A stretch of DNA of 35,213 bases from contig JAHEBJ010000025.1 of NCBI GenBank assembly GCA_024642285.1, forward strand, positions 1 through 35,213. The letters are read 5' to 3'. Position numbers and translations under genes: made by a program. Origin of the DNA: Sphingobacteriales bacterium (GTDB lineage: Bacteria; Bacteroidota; Bacteroidia; Chitinophagales; Chitinophagaceae). This document shows, in pieces, positions 26,631 through 34,098 of the stretch (the stretch's first letter is position 1; every line of letters starts with the position of its first letter). A model generated the notes under the pieces. That model made no database searches. It was given only the letters and a program-made list of their open reading frames with translations, and was not told where the DNA came from.

Positions 26631-28529
26631 ATGATACATTTTGATTTGCCAAAAGATCAGTCATCCATCATCAAAGTAATTGGTGTGGGCGGCGGCGGAA
26701 GCAACGCGGTAAACCACATGTTTTCGCAAAATATCGAAGGCGTGAATTTTATTATTTGTAATACCGATGCACAGGCCATTGCCCAAAGTAAAGTGCCCAA
26801 TAAAATTCAGCTGGGGCCGCATTTAACGCAGGGTCTTGGTGCAGGTGCCAATCCCGAGATTGGTAGACAAGCAACAGAAGAAAGTCTTGAAGAAATAAAG
26901 CGTATACTGGAAGTGAATACGAAAATGGCATTCATCACTGCCGGTATGGGCGGCGGAACCGGAACAGGGGGAGCTCCCATCCTTGCAAAAATCTGTAAGG
27001 ATCTTGGCATACTTACCGTTGGTATAGTTACTACGCCTTTTGCTTATGAAGGTAAAAAAAGAATTGCCCAGGCAGAAGAAGGTGTGATGTTATTAAAGAA
27101 TCATGTTGATACTTTACTGGTGATCAGTAACGATAAACTGCGCCATCAGTTTGGAAATCTAAAAATGAAGGAAGCTTTTGCCAAAGCTGATAATGTGTTG
27201 GCCACGGCTGCTAAATGTATCACAGATGTAATAAATACTACAGGTCAGATCAACGTGGATTTTGCGGATGTATGTACAGTAATGATAAACGGTGGTGTCG
27301 CTATTTTAGGAAGCGCTGCAGAAGAAGGAGAAGAAAGGGCACAGACTGCAATTGAGAATGCCATCAATTCTCCATTGCTGAATGATAATGATATCAGAGG
27401 AGCAAAATGGATATTGATCAATATTAATTCGTCCGAAGGTGAGCATGAGTTTACAATGGATGAAGTAGAAGTGATACAAAATTATTTGTTGAGTCAGGCT
27501 GGAGAGGATACCGATGTGATCCTTGGTTTGGGTTATGATAACAGCCTGGATGCAAAGATCGGCATTACATTAATTGCAACCGGATTTGAACATAAAGATC
27601 CATTTGAGAAAAAACCGGAGATGAAAAAGGACGAGAAGAAAGATGAGAAAATTGTGATGACGCTGGAGATGCCGGTTAAAGAAGAAATTAAAAAAGCAGA
27701 GCAACCGGTACTTCAGTTTGATGAAAAAGATGAAGACGAAGCCATAGCCGAAATTACTGAGCAACCAGCTATGTTAAATGTTGAGGAGCAGGTGGATGAC
27801 TTGATGCCAACCTTAAAAGAAACAACTGAAGAGCCACCTGTGGTGAAACTACCAAGTAAAACTACTGGGGATAAATTAGATGAAGCACCGGAGTTTTTTG
27901 AAATATCTTCGGCCACTGATCAGATTCCTGTAATAGAATTTGATTTGCCCCAAGATCCTCCTCCCGTTGATAAACCAGCAAACAAAACCAAAGTTTATAA
28001 AGAGATTTCTGATGTAGCTAAAGATGCTAGCAACCCTCCTTCGTCTGGAGGGTATCTGGCCAAACCTTCGCAAATCTATGTGGAGGAGAAGCCGGAGCCA
28101 AAATCCAATTCGATTGATGAGCTACCCCAGGCGCAGGAGAGAGAACAGGAAGACGAACCTGTGATTGAAATGCAACTGGTGGTAAAATCCCATCAAGCGG
28201 CGGAGGAAGAGCAACATGTACAACCAGCTCAGCCCATCATGATTTCCGATGTTGAGGAACCTGCCATGCAGGACGAAGCAGAGGATCTTAGGCGCAGGGC
28301 GATAGATCGGATTACAAAACTGCGAAACTTGTCGTTCAACATTAACGCAGCCGATCCTAACAATGAGTTTGAAACGGTGCCTGCTTACCTTCGCCGCAAC
28401 ATGGAATTGCACAATTCCATTGCCGATGTAGAAAGTTTTTACAGTAACTACACGGTAAAGACCGACGAGAATAACCAATCTGAGATCAGCACGATCAATA
28501 GTTTTCTGGAAGGGAAAAAACCTGATTAA
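26631..28529 (+). CDS. ftsZ: cell division protein FtsZ with extended C-terminus
   Basis: Tubulin-like GTPase that forms the Z-ring. At 632 residues it is far longer than the usual ~380. The GTPase core (about 1-320) has VIGVGGGGSNAVNHM, the GTP signature GGGTGTGG (107-114) and VDFADVCTVMINGGVAILG. A disordered linker rich in E, K, P and Q follows (about 325-545), then a conserved-looking block RRRAIDRITKLRNLSFN and the motif VPAYLRRN (583-590). The latter resembles the FtsA/ZipA-binding C-terminal peptide (IPAFLRKQ in E. coli), but 42 residues follow it rather than a few. Two hairpins follow the gene. Core function is certain; the role of the tail is inferred. Confidence 0.97.
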   Translation: MIHFDLPKDQSSIIKVIGVGGGGSNAVNHMFSQNIEGVNFIICNTDAQAIAQSKVPNKIQLGPHLTQGLGAGANPEIGRQATEESLEEIKRILEVNTKMAFITAGMGGGTGTGGAPILAKICKDLGILTVGIVTTPFAYEGKKRIAQAEEGVMLLKNHVDTLLVISNDKLRHQFGNLKMKEAFAKADNVLATAAKCITDVINTTGQINVDFADVCTVMINGGVAILGSAAEEGEERAQTAIENAINSPLLNDNDIRGAKWILININSSEGEHEFTMDEVEVIQNYLLSQAGEDTDVILGLGYDNSLDAKIGITLIATGFEHKDPFEKKPEMKKDEKKDEKIVMTLEMPVKEEIKKAEQPVLQFDEKDEDEAIAEITEQPAMLNVEEQVDDLMPTLKETTEEPPVVKLPSKTTGDKLDEAPEFFEISSATDQIPVIEFDLPQDPPPVDKPANKTKVYKEISDVAKDASNPPSSGGYLAKPSQIYVEEKPEPKSNSIDELPQAQEREQEDEPVIEMQLVVKSHQAAEEEQHVQPAQPIMISDVEEPAMQDEAEDLRRRAIDRITKLRNLSFNINAADPNNEFETVPAYLRRNMELHNSIADVESFYSNYTVKTDENNQSEISTINSFLEGKKPD

Positions 28530-28538
28530 TATAATTGT

Positions 28539-28569
28539 CCCGATGCCGTTGAAACGGCATCGGGATTTT
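28539..28569 (+). terminator. hairpin after ftsZ, likely terminator
   Basis: CCCGATGCCGT and ACGGCATCGGG form a perfect 11-bp stem with loop TGAA, followed by ATTTTA. The stem is very stable and the T-run is short (four T). It begins 10 bp after the ftsZ stop. Confidence 0.75.
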
Positions 28570-28600
28570 ACGTTCGTTTGTGTTTGGTGTTTTGAGTAGC

Positions 28601-28628
28601 GCTCCCCGATTTATCGGGGGGCATTTTT
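28601..28628 (+). terminator. second hairpin after ftsZ
   Basis: GCTCCCCGA pairs with TCGGGGGGC (one T-G pair) around TTTA, followed by CATTTTTATTATT. It probably backs up the first hairpin. On the minus strand no T-run follows, so it does not terminate the opposing gene ending at 28642. Confidence 0.7.
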
Positions 28629-28641
28629 ATTATTCGTAAAG

Positions 28642-28947
28642 TCAGTTTAATACTTCAGTGCCTTGTTTTGCCAGCCATCTGTTTATTAATTCCGGAATTT
28701 CAACTGTATGCTTCCCCGCAATTGGTTTTGGCTTTTTCTGTTCTTCCAGCAAAAGCAAAAGTTGCTGTCGGGTGGCGGCTTCCTGCACACCGGCAATTTT
28801 ACAGGCTTTTTCAAAATCGGTATGCATACCATAGCCAACAACAATTTCTGCTAACCCTTTGAATTCGGGAAGCGTGAGAATTTTTTTTACAAAATAGTAA
28901 GTTTTACCTTCTATTGATTTTGTGTCTGCAGTGTACAAATGTTCCAT
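28642..28947 (-). CDS. hypothetical protein, 101 residues
   Basis: I do not recognise this protein. It is 101 residues, soluble, with no signal peptide, membrane helix or Cys-rich motif. The N-terminal half (ADTKSIEGKTYYFVKKILTLPEFKGLAEIVVGYGMHTDFEKAC) looks like a compact alpha/beta fold. The second half is helical and Gln/Leu/Lys-rich, ending IPELINRWLAKQGTEVLN. ATG at 28947; codon use looks like that of its neighbours. It is convergent with ftsZ and separated by 417 bp from the next gene on its strand, so it is probably transcribed alone. Coding is likely from its length and composition, without homology support. Confidence 0.6.
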   Translation of the reverse strand: MEHLYTADTKSIEGKTYYFVKKILTLPEFKGLAEIVVGYGMHTDFEKACKIAGVQEAATRQQLLLLLEEQKKPKPIAGKHTVEIPELINRWLAKQGTEVLN

Positions 28948-29364
28948 AGTTTCTGTTTTAAAAGTGAGTACAATCTATTTTCAAATACGGGTAATAGAGC
29001 TTAATAAAAACCATGGTTTTAAACTAAAGGAAGAGGATTGGTCACTTTTTTATTGCACCATTCTACGATAGGACACAATACAGCGAACCTGCAGAATTTC
29101 GAAGGATAGAATTGGAATAATTATTTGTTTTGGGGGAAACTAAAATGGGTACGGCTATTCAAAGGATGGCGGACGTTGCTGTTAAGCTTTGGTAAAAATA
29201 GAGGTAACTATTGAACCAGCAAATAATATTCGACGAATGACATGATTAAATCACTATGGGAACAATTGCAGTTGTGAGTTAATCCTGTGTTTTATAATGT
29301 TTTATCTGTAAATATAAGAGTTGGTAATGTTGATAAGTTAACAACAGTTAATAAGTCCTGCTTT
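28948..29364. other. gene-free stretch
   Basis: No supported coding sequence, RNA gene or strong hairpin on either strand. Short open frames here lack ordered composition and start signals. The left end must hold the promoter of the minus-strand gene at 28947, but no exact TAnnTTTG box is seen. Confidence 0.5.
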
Positions 29365-30126
29365 TTATTTTCTCTGAAGATCGAGATTGAGGTTGGCAGC
29401 AATCAGGAACCCGTTGTTGTATTGGAAAACCGGATTGTTATTGACTCGTCGTCCTTGCTGCAAGGTTTGATTGATATACCCTGCTTCCAGCTTTACAGTT
29501 TTGTTTAGTTTATACCCAATGAGCAAACCAATCCGGTTTTGATCGAAAACATTGGCACCAATATTTTTTCCCCAACCGATAAATATTTCATCCTGTGCAA
29601 TAATACTCCAGGGTTTTTTAGCCGCCGATTTTTTGTGCAAAGGTAATTCACCTCTAATCCGGTATCGCATCCTGTTTAAAAAACTATAGTCGGTGTTTTT
29701 AATTCCGTTGGGCATGGTTACCCTGCCCACAAACCGTTGCTCAAGAATAAAACGGTGAGAAAGATCCAGACTTCCAAGAGGGTTTTTAACAATGGCCATT
29801 TGAAAGATCCTGTGCTCAGGAAAACGAAAGGTTGCGGGGTAGTCTCCATACACATACGTATCAGCAAATGCATAACCAACAACAATATTGAGGTTTTTGC
29901 CTGCGGTGTAGTTAACTCCGGTTCTGAACAATCCTTGTTGCCAGTTTTTAACCACATCGGTCCTGCGCCATTGGTATTCGGTATGAATGGCGAATTTGGG
30001 ACTTATTTTAATTGTACCTGTATAGACAAACCAGCCAATTGAATTCCTGTCGGTAAGTCTTTGTTCCTGCGCTGTTGAATAATGGCAGATTAATAAAAAA
30101 GAAAAGGCTGCAAAAAGATTTTTCAT
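29365..30126 (-). CDS. DUF2490 outer-membrane beta-barrel protein
   Basis: Secreted protein predicted to form an outer-membrane beta-barrel; the function of DUF2490 is not known. I start it at ATG 30126, giving a clean signal peptide (MKNLFAAFSFLLICHYSTAQ). A longer reading from 30189 would translate the terminator hairpin of the gene upstream. The mature 230 or so residues alternate in amphipathic strands (IGWFVYTGTIKISPKFAIHTEYQWRR..., HRFILEQRFVGR, NRIGLLIGYKLNKTVKLEAGYINQT) and end in an aromatic-poor strand LNLDLQRK. It is third in the order sulP - carbonic anhydrase - DUF2490, but a terminator lies directly before it. The DUF assignment is from pattern memory. Confidence 0.78.
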   Translation of the reverse strand: MKNLFAAFSFLLICHYSTAQEQRLTDRNSIGWFVYTGTIKISPKFAIHTEYQWRRTDVVKNWQQGLFRTGVNYTAGKNLNIVVGYAFADTYVYGDYPATFRFPEHRIFQMAIVKNPLGSLDLSHRFILEQRFVGRVTMPNGIKNTDYSFLNRMRYRIRGELPLHKKSAAKKPWSIIAQDEIFIGWGKNIGANVFDQNRIGLLIGYKLNKTVKLEAGYINQTLQQGRRVNNNPVFQYNNGFLIAANLNLDLQRK

Positions 30127-30139
30127 TATGGGTAAAAAT

Positions 30140-30171
30140 AAAAAAACAGGCTGCAAAAATCCCGCAGCCTG
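30140..30171 (-). terminator. rho-independent terminator between carbonic anhydrase and DUF2490 genes
   Basis: On the minus strand CAGGCTGC and GCAGCCTG form a perfect 8-bp stem with a 9-nt loop, followed by seven T and then ATTTTT. It lies 20 bp after the carbonic anhydrase stop and only 14 bp before the DUF2490 ATG, whose ribosome-binding region therefore falls in the T-run. Confidence 0.85.
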
Positions 30172-30190
30172 AAGACAACTTAGTTGCAAA

Positions 30191-30832
30191 TTATTTAATT
30201 ATAGTTGCATCATCGTAAAACTGTACTTCACCATTTGATATATCATGGGTTCCTCCAACAATGCCAATCTCACCTTTCTCAATCATTTCTTTTAAGATCG
30301 GGCTTCGTTGCATAATCGCCTGAACGGTTCTTTTTACATTGATAGTGGAAACTTTTTCAACAAACTCTTCATTGCCGGAACTTCGGTCTCCTGTTTCGGT
30401 TTTTTCATCATAAACAGCAGGCTGTATTTTACTTAAGAGTGCGGTAAGGTTTCCCATTTCCACATGATCGCATGCACCTTTTACTGCTCCACATTTTGTG
30501 TGTCCCAGTACCACAATGATTTTTGAACCGGCAACTTTACAGGCAAATTCCATACTTCCCAGTATGTCTTCGTTTACAATATTTCCTGCAATACGTGTAC
30601 TGAAGACATCGCCCAATCCCTGATCGAATATTAATTCGGCCGATGTACGGGAATCAATACAGCTAAGTATTACAGCGAAAGGATGCTGTCCATCTGAAGT
30701 CTCATTTGCCTGCTGCAGCAAATTACGGTTTGCTTTAAGGTTGTTTACAAACCTGTGATTACCTTCTTTCAAAATTGACAAAGCTATAGCTGGTGTAATG
30801 GCGTCCTGCAATTCTTTTGTTAATGTTTTCAT
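30191..30832 (-). CDS. beta-class carbonic anhydrase
   Basis: Cytosolic zinc enzyme interconverting CO2 and bicarbonate. The 213 residues carry zinc ligands C58, H111 and C114, with the catalytic Asp-Arg pair D60 and R62 in ILSCIDSRTSAELIFDQGLG, then STRIAGNIVNEDILGSMEFA and VVLGHTKCGAVKGACD. The C-terminus has GIVGGTHDISNGEVQFYD. No signal peptide is present. It lies 21 bp downstream of the SulP transporter gene, a pairing that suggests bicarbonate import coupled to interconversion. A strong terminator follows. Identification is secure. Confidence 0.96.
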   Translation of the reverse strand: MKTLTKELQDAITPAIALSILKEGNHRFVNNLKANRNLLQQANETSDGQHPFAVILSCIDSRTSAELIFDQGLGDVFSTRIAGNIVNEDILGSMEFACKVAGSKIIVVLGHTKCGAVKGACDHVEMGNLTALLSKIQPAVYDEKTETGDRSSGNEEFVEKVSTINVKRTVQAIMQRSPILKEMIEKGEIGIVGGTHDISNGEVQFYDDATIIK

Positions 30833-30853
30833 TTGTTTATTTTGTTGTTTGAT

Positions 30854-32404
30854 TTAAGCTGGTTCAATAAAATTTATTTTTTCTACAGTTATATTTTTTG
30901 TTTTTGCGTTGCTTTCGTAATCATTAATAAGTTCCACTACATCGTGTGCAATAGATTTTGATTGGGTACAATCTATGATCACTTTTGAATTGGCAGGAAT
31001 ATTGTCCAGTGCTTTTATTACGCTGGCTTTATTAAAGAATGAAACTTCCTCCGCCAAAACCAGATGATGAAGTTCATGCCCTTCTTCAGTGGTAACCTTA
31101 TCCTTCATATGATAGGCGTTGCGGTAACTGTGCCGAAGGGTGTAAAATATACCAAATAAAATTCCAATAGTAATACCTTTTAACAGGTCGGTGGTGAGAA
31201 TACCAACAACAGTTGCAACAAATGGTATGAATTGCTCCCATCCTTCTTTGTATATTTTTTTGAATAATGCGGGTTTTGCCAGTTTATAACCTACCATCAA
31301 TAATATGGCGGCCAAACTTGCCAGTGGTATCATGTTTAAAACCGAAGCCAGAGTCAATGCACTCAGTAGAAGGAATACACCATGTAAAATGGCCGACATT
31401 TTTGTTTTACCTCCAAAAGCTATATTAGCAGAGCTTCTTACAATTACTTGAGTAACTGGTAAACCTCCAATAAAACCCGATACTAAATTTCCTAATCCCT
31501 GGGCTTTTAATTCACGATTGGTTGGCGTAATTCTTTTATCCGGATCCATTTTATCGGTTGCATCAACACATAATAAAGTTTCCAGACTGGCAACTACAGC
31601 AAGAACAACGGCTACTATATAAACGTTGGGGTTTGCCAATGCCGAAAAGTCGGGAAAAGTAAATTGCCTAAAAAAGCCTGAGATATCTTCAGGAACCGGT
31701 ATGCTCACCACTTGCTTAGCAGAAAGGGAAAAGTCAAGCGTACCAGACTGGTAAAGATTAAACATGACAATACCCAAAACAACCACTACAAGCGGACCTT
31801 GAATTAGCTGAAATATTTTGTGTTTCTTTGAAAGTACGGTATCCCATAAAATAAGAATGGCAAGTGAAATACCTGCGATAAGTAAAGCTCCGGGTGTAAT
31901 TTTATTTAATGCAGTTAAGATCGCCGAAAATGTATTGTCGCCATCAATCTGAAAGAATGCAAAATCGCCTTCAGCATCTTTATCGTACCCAAGTGCATGA
32001 GGTATTTGTTTAAGTATGATCAGCAATCCAATACCAGTAAGCATTCCCTTAATAACCGACGAGGGAAAAAAGTAGGCGATAAAACCTGCTTTGAGGTACC
32101 CCAAAGCCAGCTGAATAATACCTGAAATAACTACTGCAAGTAAAAATGCTTCAAATGAACCTAAAGTTGCAATTGCTGAAAATACAATTACTGCCAACCC
32201 GGCCGCAGGCCCACTTACACCCAGCGGTGATCCGCTTGCCATACCAACCACGATGCCTCCAACGATACCAGAGATGATACCGGTAAATAGCGGTGCACCA
32301 GAAGCAAGAGCAATTCCCAGACATAAAGGAACAGCTACGAAGAACACCACAATACTTGCTGGCAGGTCGCTTTTGATCTCTTTAAATACGTTTTTAAAAA
32401 TCAT
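30854..32404 (-). CDS. SulP-family anion transporter with STAS domain
   Basis: Inner-membrane anion carrier of 516 residues with about ten to twelve hydrophobic segments and a C-terminal STAS domain (about 430-510, VIIDCTQSKSIAHDVVELI). N-terminal family marks: IVVFFVAVPLCLGIALASGAPLF and SGPAAGLAVIVFSAI; also ASLETLLCVDATDKMDPDKRITPTNRELKAQGLGN, typical of SulP. SulP members carry sulfate, bicarbonate or other anions; the adjacent beta-carbonic anhydrase argues for bicarbonate, as an inference. An exact TAnnTTTG -7 box lies 26 bp upstream and a palindrome further out. It is divergent from a TetR regulator. Confidence 0.93.
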   Translation of the reverse strand: MIFKNVFKEIKSDLPASIVVFFVAVPLCLGIALASGAPLFTGIISGIVGGIVVGMASGSPLGVSGPAAGLAVIVFSAIATLGSFEAFLLAVVISGIIQLALGYLKAGFIAYFFPSSVIKGMLTGIGLLIILKQIPHALGYDKDAEGDFAFFQIDGDNTFSAILTALNKITPGALLIAGISLAILILWDTVLSKKHKIFQLIQGPLVVVVLGIVMFNLYQSGTLDFSLSAKQVVSIPVPEDISGFFRQFTFPDFSALANPNVYIVAVVLAVVASLETLLCVDATDKMDPDKRITPTNRELKAQGLGNLVSGFIGGLPVTQVIVRSSANIAFGGKTKMSAILHGVFLLLSALTLASVLNMIPLASLAAILLMVGYKLAKPALFKKIYKEGWEQFIPFVATVVGILTTDLLKGITIGILFGIFYTLRHSYRNAYHMKDKVTTEEGHELHHLVLAEEVSFFNKASVIKALDNIPANSKVIIDCTQSKSIAHDVVELINDYESNAKTKNITVEKINFIEPA

Positions 32405-32429
32405 AGTTTGCGTTTTTTATTTCGAGTGA

Positions 32430-32437
32430 CAAATATA
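32430..32437 (-). promoter_or_regulatory. -7 box TATATTTG of the sulP unit
   Basis: Exact TAnnTTTG on the minus strand, 26 bp before the sulP ATG. No TTG is found at -33; instead a palindrome (32456-32468) covers that region, consistent with a regulated promoter. Confidence 0.55.
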
Positions 32438-32455
32438 GGGTAATAATCTGAAATG

Positions 32456-32478
32456 ATAGTAATACTATTTCATGAAAT
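32456..32478. promoter_or_regulatory. overlapping palindromes, candidate TetR operator
   Basis: ATAGTA-A-TACTAT (32456-32468) and ATTTCATGAAAT (32467-32478) are both perfect palindromes, overlapping by two bases. A further GAAAT half-site lies at 32450-32454. They occupy the -33 region of the sulP promoter and lie upstream of the tetR -7 box, the usual place for a TetR-family operator. Which palindrome would be bound cannot be told. Confidence 0.5.
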
Positions 32479-32493
32479 TGTAAAACTTTTAAG

Positions 32494-32501
32494 TATTTTT
32501 G
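32494..32501 (+). promoter_or_regulatory. -7 box TATTTTTG of the tetR-like gene
   Basis: Exact TAnnTTTG match on the plus strand, 64 bp before the regulator's ATG. A TTG at 32478-32480 lies 13 bp upstream, closer than the usual -33 spacing. Confidence 0.4.
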
Positions 32502-32565
32502 CTTTTTAAACTGAAAATCTGGTATCATCCCGGGAGGTTTACAGGCTATACATATAACATATACA

Positions 32566-33243
32566 ATGGAAATGCAGCTGCATATTAAAATGAATGAAAA
32601 ACTTTTTTTGCGTGATCCAGAACAAACCGATCTGGGAAAAAAGATTATTCAACACGGAATTCTGGTAATGTATCGAAACGGGTTTGAATCCTTTACTTTT
32701 AAGAAACTGGCTAAAGATATTGGAACAACCGAAGCTGGTATTTACCGGTATTTTGAAAACAAGCATAAAATGCTGATGTATATATCAGCATGGTACTGGA
32801 GTTGGCTTGAGTACAGGGTTACTATCCATACGCTTAACGTATCAGACCCGATTGTGAAACTAAAAAAGACAATTGAATTACTGGCAACAAATGTTGAAGA
32901 TGATTTAACTACCAGTTATGTTAACGAAAGTGTGCTGCACAAGATTATTATTGCTGAAGGATCAAAAGTGTATTTAACCAAAGAAGTTTCGGAAGACAAT
33001 AAAGCACATTTTTTTAAGCCCTATAAAGATCTTTGCGCAAGAATAGGAGATATCATACTTGAGTGCAATCCTGCCTATCATTACCCACGCTCATTGTCCA
33101 GCACAATTGTAGAGATGGCCCATTTTCAAAACTTCTTTATGATGAACTTACCTGCCTTAACCGATTTCGGTACGGTTAAGGATGAGAAGAATGTTGTGGC
33201 TTTCCTCGAAGAACTGGTATTTGCCGCCATCAGAAAAAACTAA
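32566..33243 (+). CDS. TetR/AcrR-family transcriptional regulator
   Basis: DNA-binding regulator of 225 residues. The N-terminal helix-turn-helix (about 27-70) reads KKIIQHGILVMYRNGFESFTFKKLAKDIG then TTEAGIYRYFENKHKML, matching the TetR pattern. The C-terminal ligand domain is not assignable (LEYRVTIHTLNVSDPIVKLKKTIELL onward) and holds several aromatic residues. It is divergent from sulP with 161 bp between them, and palindromes occur in that gap, so control of itself and of the sulP - carbonic anhydrase unit is likely but inferred. It converges with the lipoprotein gene, leaving only 4 bp between the stops. Confidence 0.88.
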   Translation: MEMQLHIKMNEKLFLRDPEQTDLGKKIIQHGILVMYRNGFESFTFKKLAKDIGTTEAGIYRYFENKHKMLMYISAWYWSWLEYRVTIHTLNVSDPIVKLKKTIELLATNVEDDLTTSYVNESVLHKIIIAEGSKVYLTKEVSEDNKAHFFKPYKDLCARIGDIILECNPAYHYPRSLSSTIVEMAHFQNFFMMNLPALTDFGTVKDEKNVVAFLEELVFAAIRKN

Positions 33244-33247
33244 ACAA

Positions 33248-34000
33248 TTAATTTTTTAAGCTATCAGGTTTAACCGGCGCTAAAAGTGGCGGTACCGATG
33301 TTGTTTTGGAATCTGTAGTATTCGCTGCAGCCGGTTTGCTGTTAAGTGGCGCCCCAACTGCAATATCACAACGGTGGCCCGGTTCCCCGTGAGGAGGGTT
33401 CATTCCTGGTAATGTAACAGCAGCAGGTTGCTGGGTTGTCACAACGTTTTGGGCAGGCTGTTGAGTAGTAACAACATTTGGCTGACTGGCATTATTTGCA
33501 GCCGGTTTGCTATCCAAGGGAGCACCAACGGCAATATCACATCTATGTCCTGGTTCGCCATGTGCCGGATTCATACCCGGAGCAGTTTTATTTAAAGTAG
33601 GAACCTGGGTAATGGTAACCGGTGAAGGTGATGGCGTAGTACCTGCATTTACCTGTTGAACATTTGCCGGTGCCGGTTTACTGTCCAAGGGAGCACCAAC
33701 GGCAATATCACAACGGTGTCCGGGTTGTCCGTGCGCAGGATTAATATTTCCGGTAACTGTGCCGGATTGGCCAATAGCAACTGGAGTTGCTTGCATTGCC
33801 GGGTTAACAATTCCAGGAATAACGGGGGTGGCCGTTCCTGTGTTTATATTTCCTGCAGCTGAATCATACGCAGCAGCTCTTTTTTCTGCCTCAGGGGTGA
33901 TTATAGATTTATCTACGTAATCTTTATTGTTATTTCCTCCACATGAAGAAAGCAATATCAATCCTGTAAAAGCGGTTATAGAGTACAATTTAATAATCAT
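33248..34000 (-). CDS. lipoprotein with three HGxPGHRCD repeats
   Basis: Exported lipoprotein of 250 residues: a signal peptide with lipobox LLSSC (Cys20), then a Pro/Thr/Asn/Gln/Ala-rich, probably unstructured chain. Three near-identical 23-residue units stand at 87-109, 144-166 and 201-223, with core HG(Q/E)PGHRCDIAVGAPL; each has two His and one Cys. Their period is exactly 57 residues, with 34-residue linkers of unrelated sequence, the second containing a doubled NVVTTQQPA. I know this motif as recurring in Bacteroidota lipoproteins without a known function. The His/Cys content invites metal or thiol chemistry, but this is conjecture. It stands alone on its strand; no exact promoter box is seen. 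Confidence 0.85.
   Translation of the reverse strand: MIIKLYSITAFTGLILLSSCGGNNNKDYVDKSIITPEAEKRAAAYDSAAGNINTGTATPVIPGIVNPAMQATPVAIGQSGTVTGNINPAHGQPGHRCDIAVGAPLDSKPAPANVQQVNAGTTPSPSPVTITQVPTLNKTAPGMNPAHGEPGHRCDIAVGAPLDSKPAANNASQPNVVTTQQPAQNVVTTQQPAAVTLPGMNPPHGEPGHRCDIAVGAPLNSKPAAANTTDSKTTSVPPLLAPVKPDSLKN
33332..33742 (-). repeat. three 69-bp coding repeats with 171-bp period
   Basis: DNA encoding the HGxPGHRCD units of the lipoprotein: 33674-33742, 33503-33571 and 33332-33400. The start-to-start distance is 171 bp in both intervals. Synonymous differences between copies show they are not very recent duplicates. Confidence 0.85.
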
Positions 34001-34098
34001 TATTTATATTTTGAGAACATGCAAAGTACGTTTTTTTCGTCGATTAATAAAAATGATGTTCAGTAGTTATGTATGTTAAAAATGAGTAAACGGATATG

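Noticed and set aside
29287-29508. Plus-strand open frame of 73 codons
   Set aside because: More than half lies opposite the DUF2490 gene; no start signal or coherent composition.
30127-30189. Upstream extension of the DUF2490 protein to 30189
   Set aside because: The added residues translate the terminator hairpin, and the internal ATG 30126 begins a normal signal peptide.
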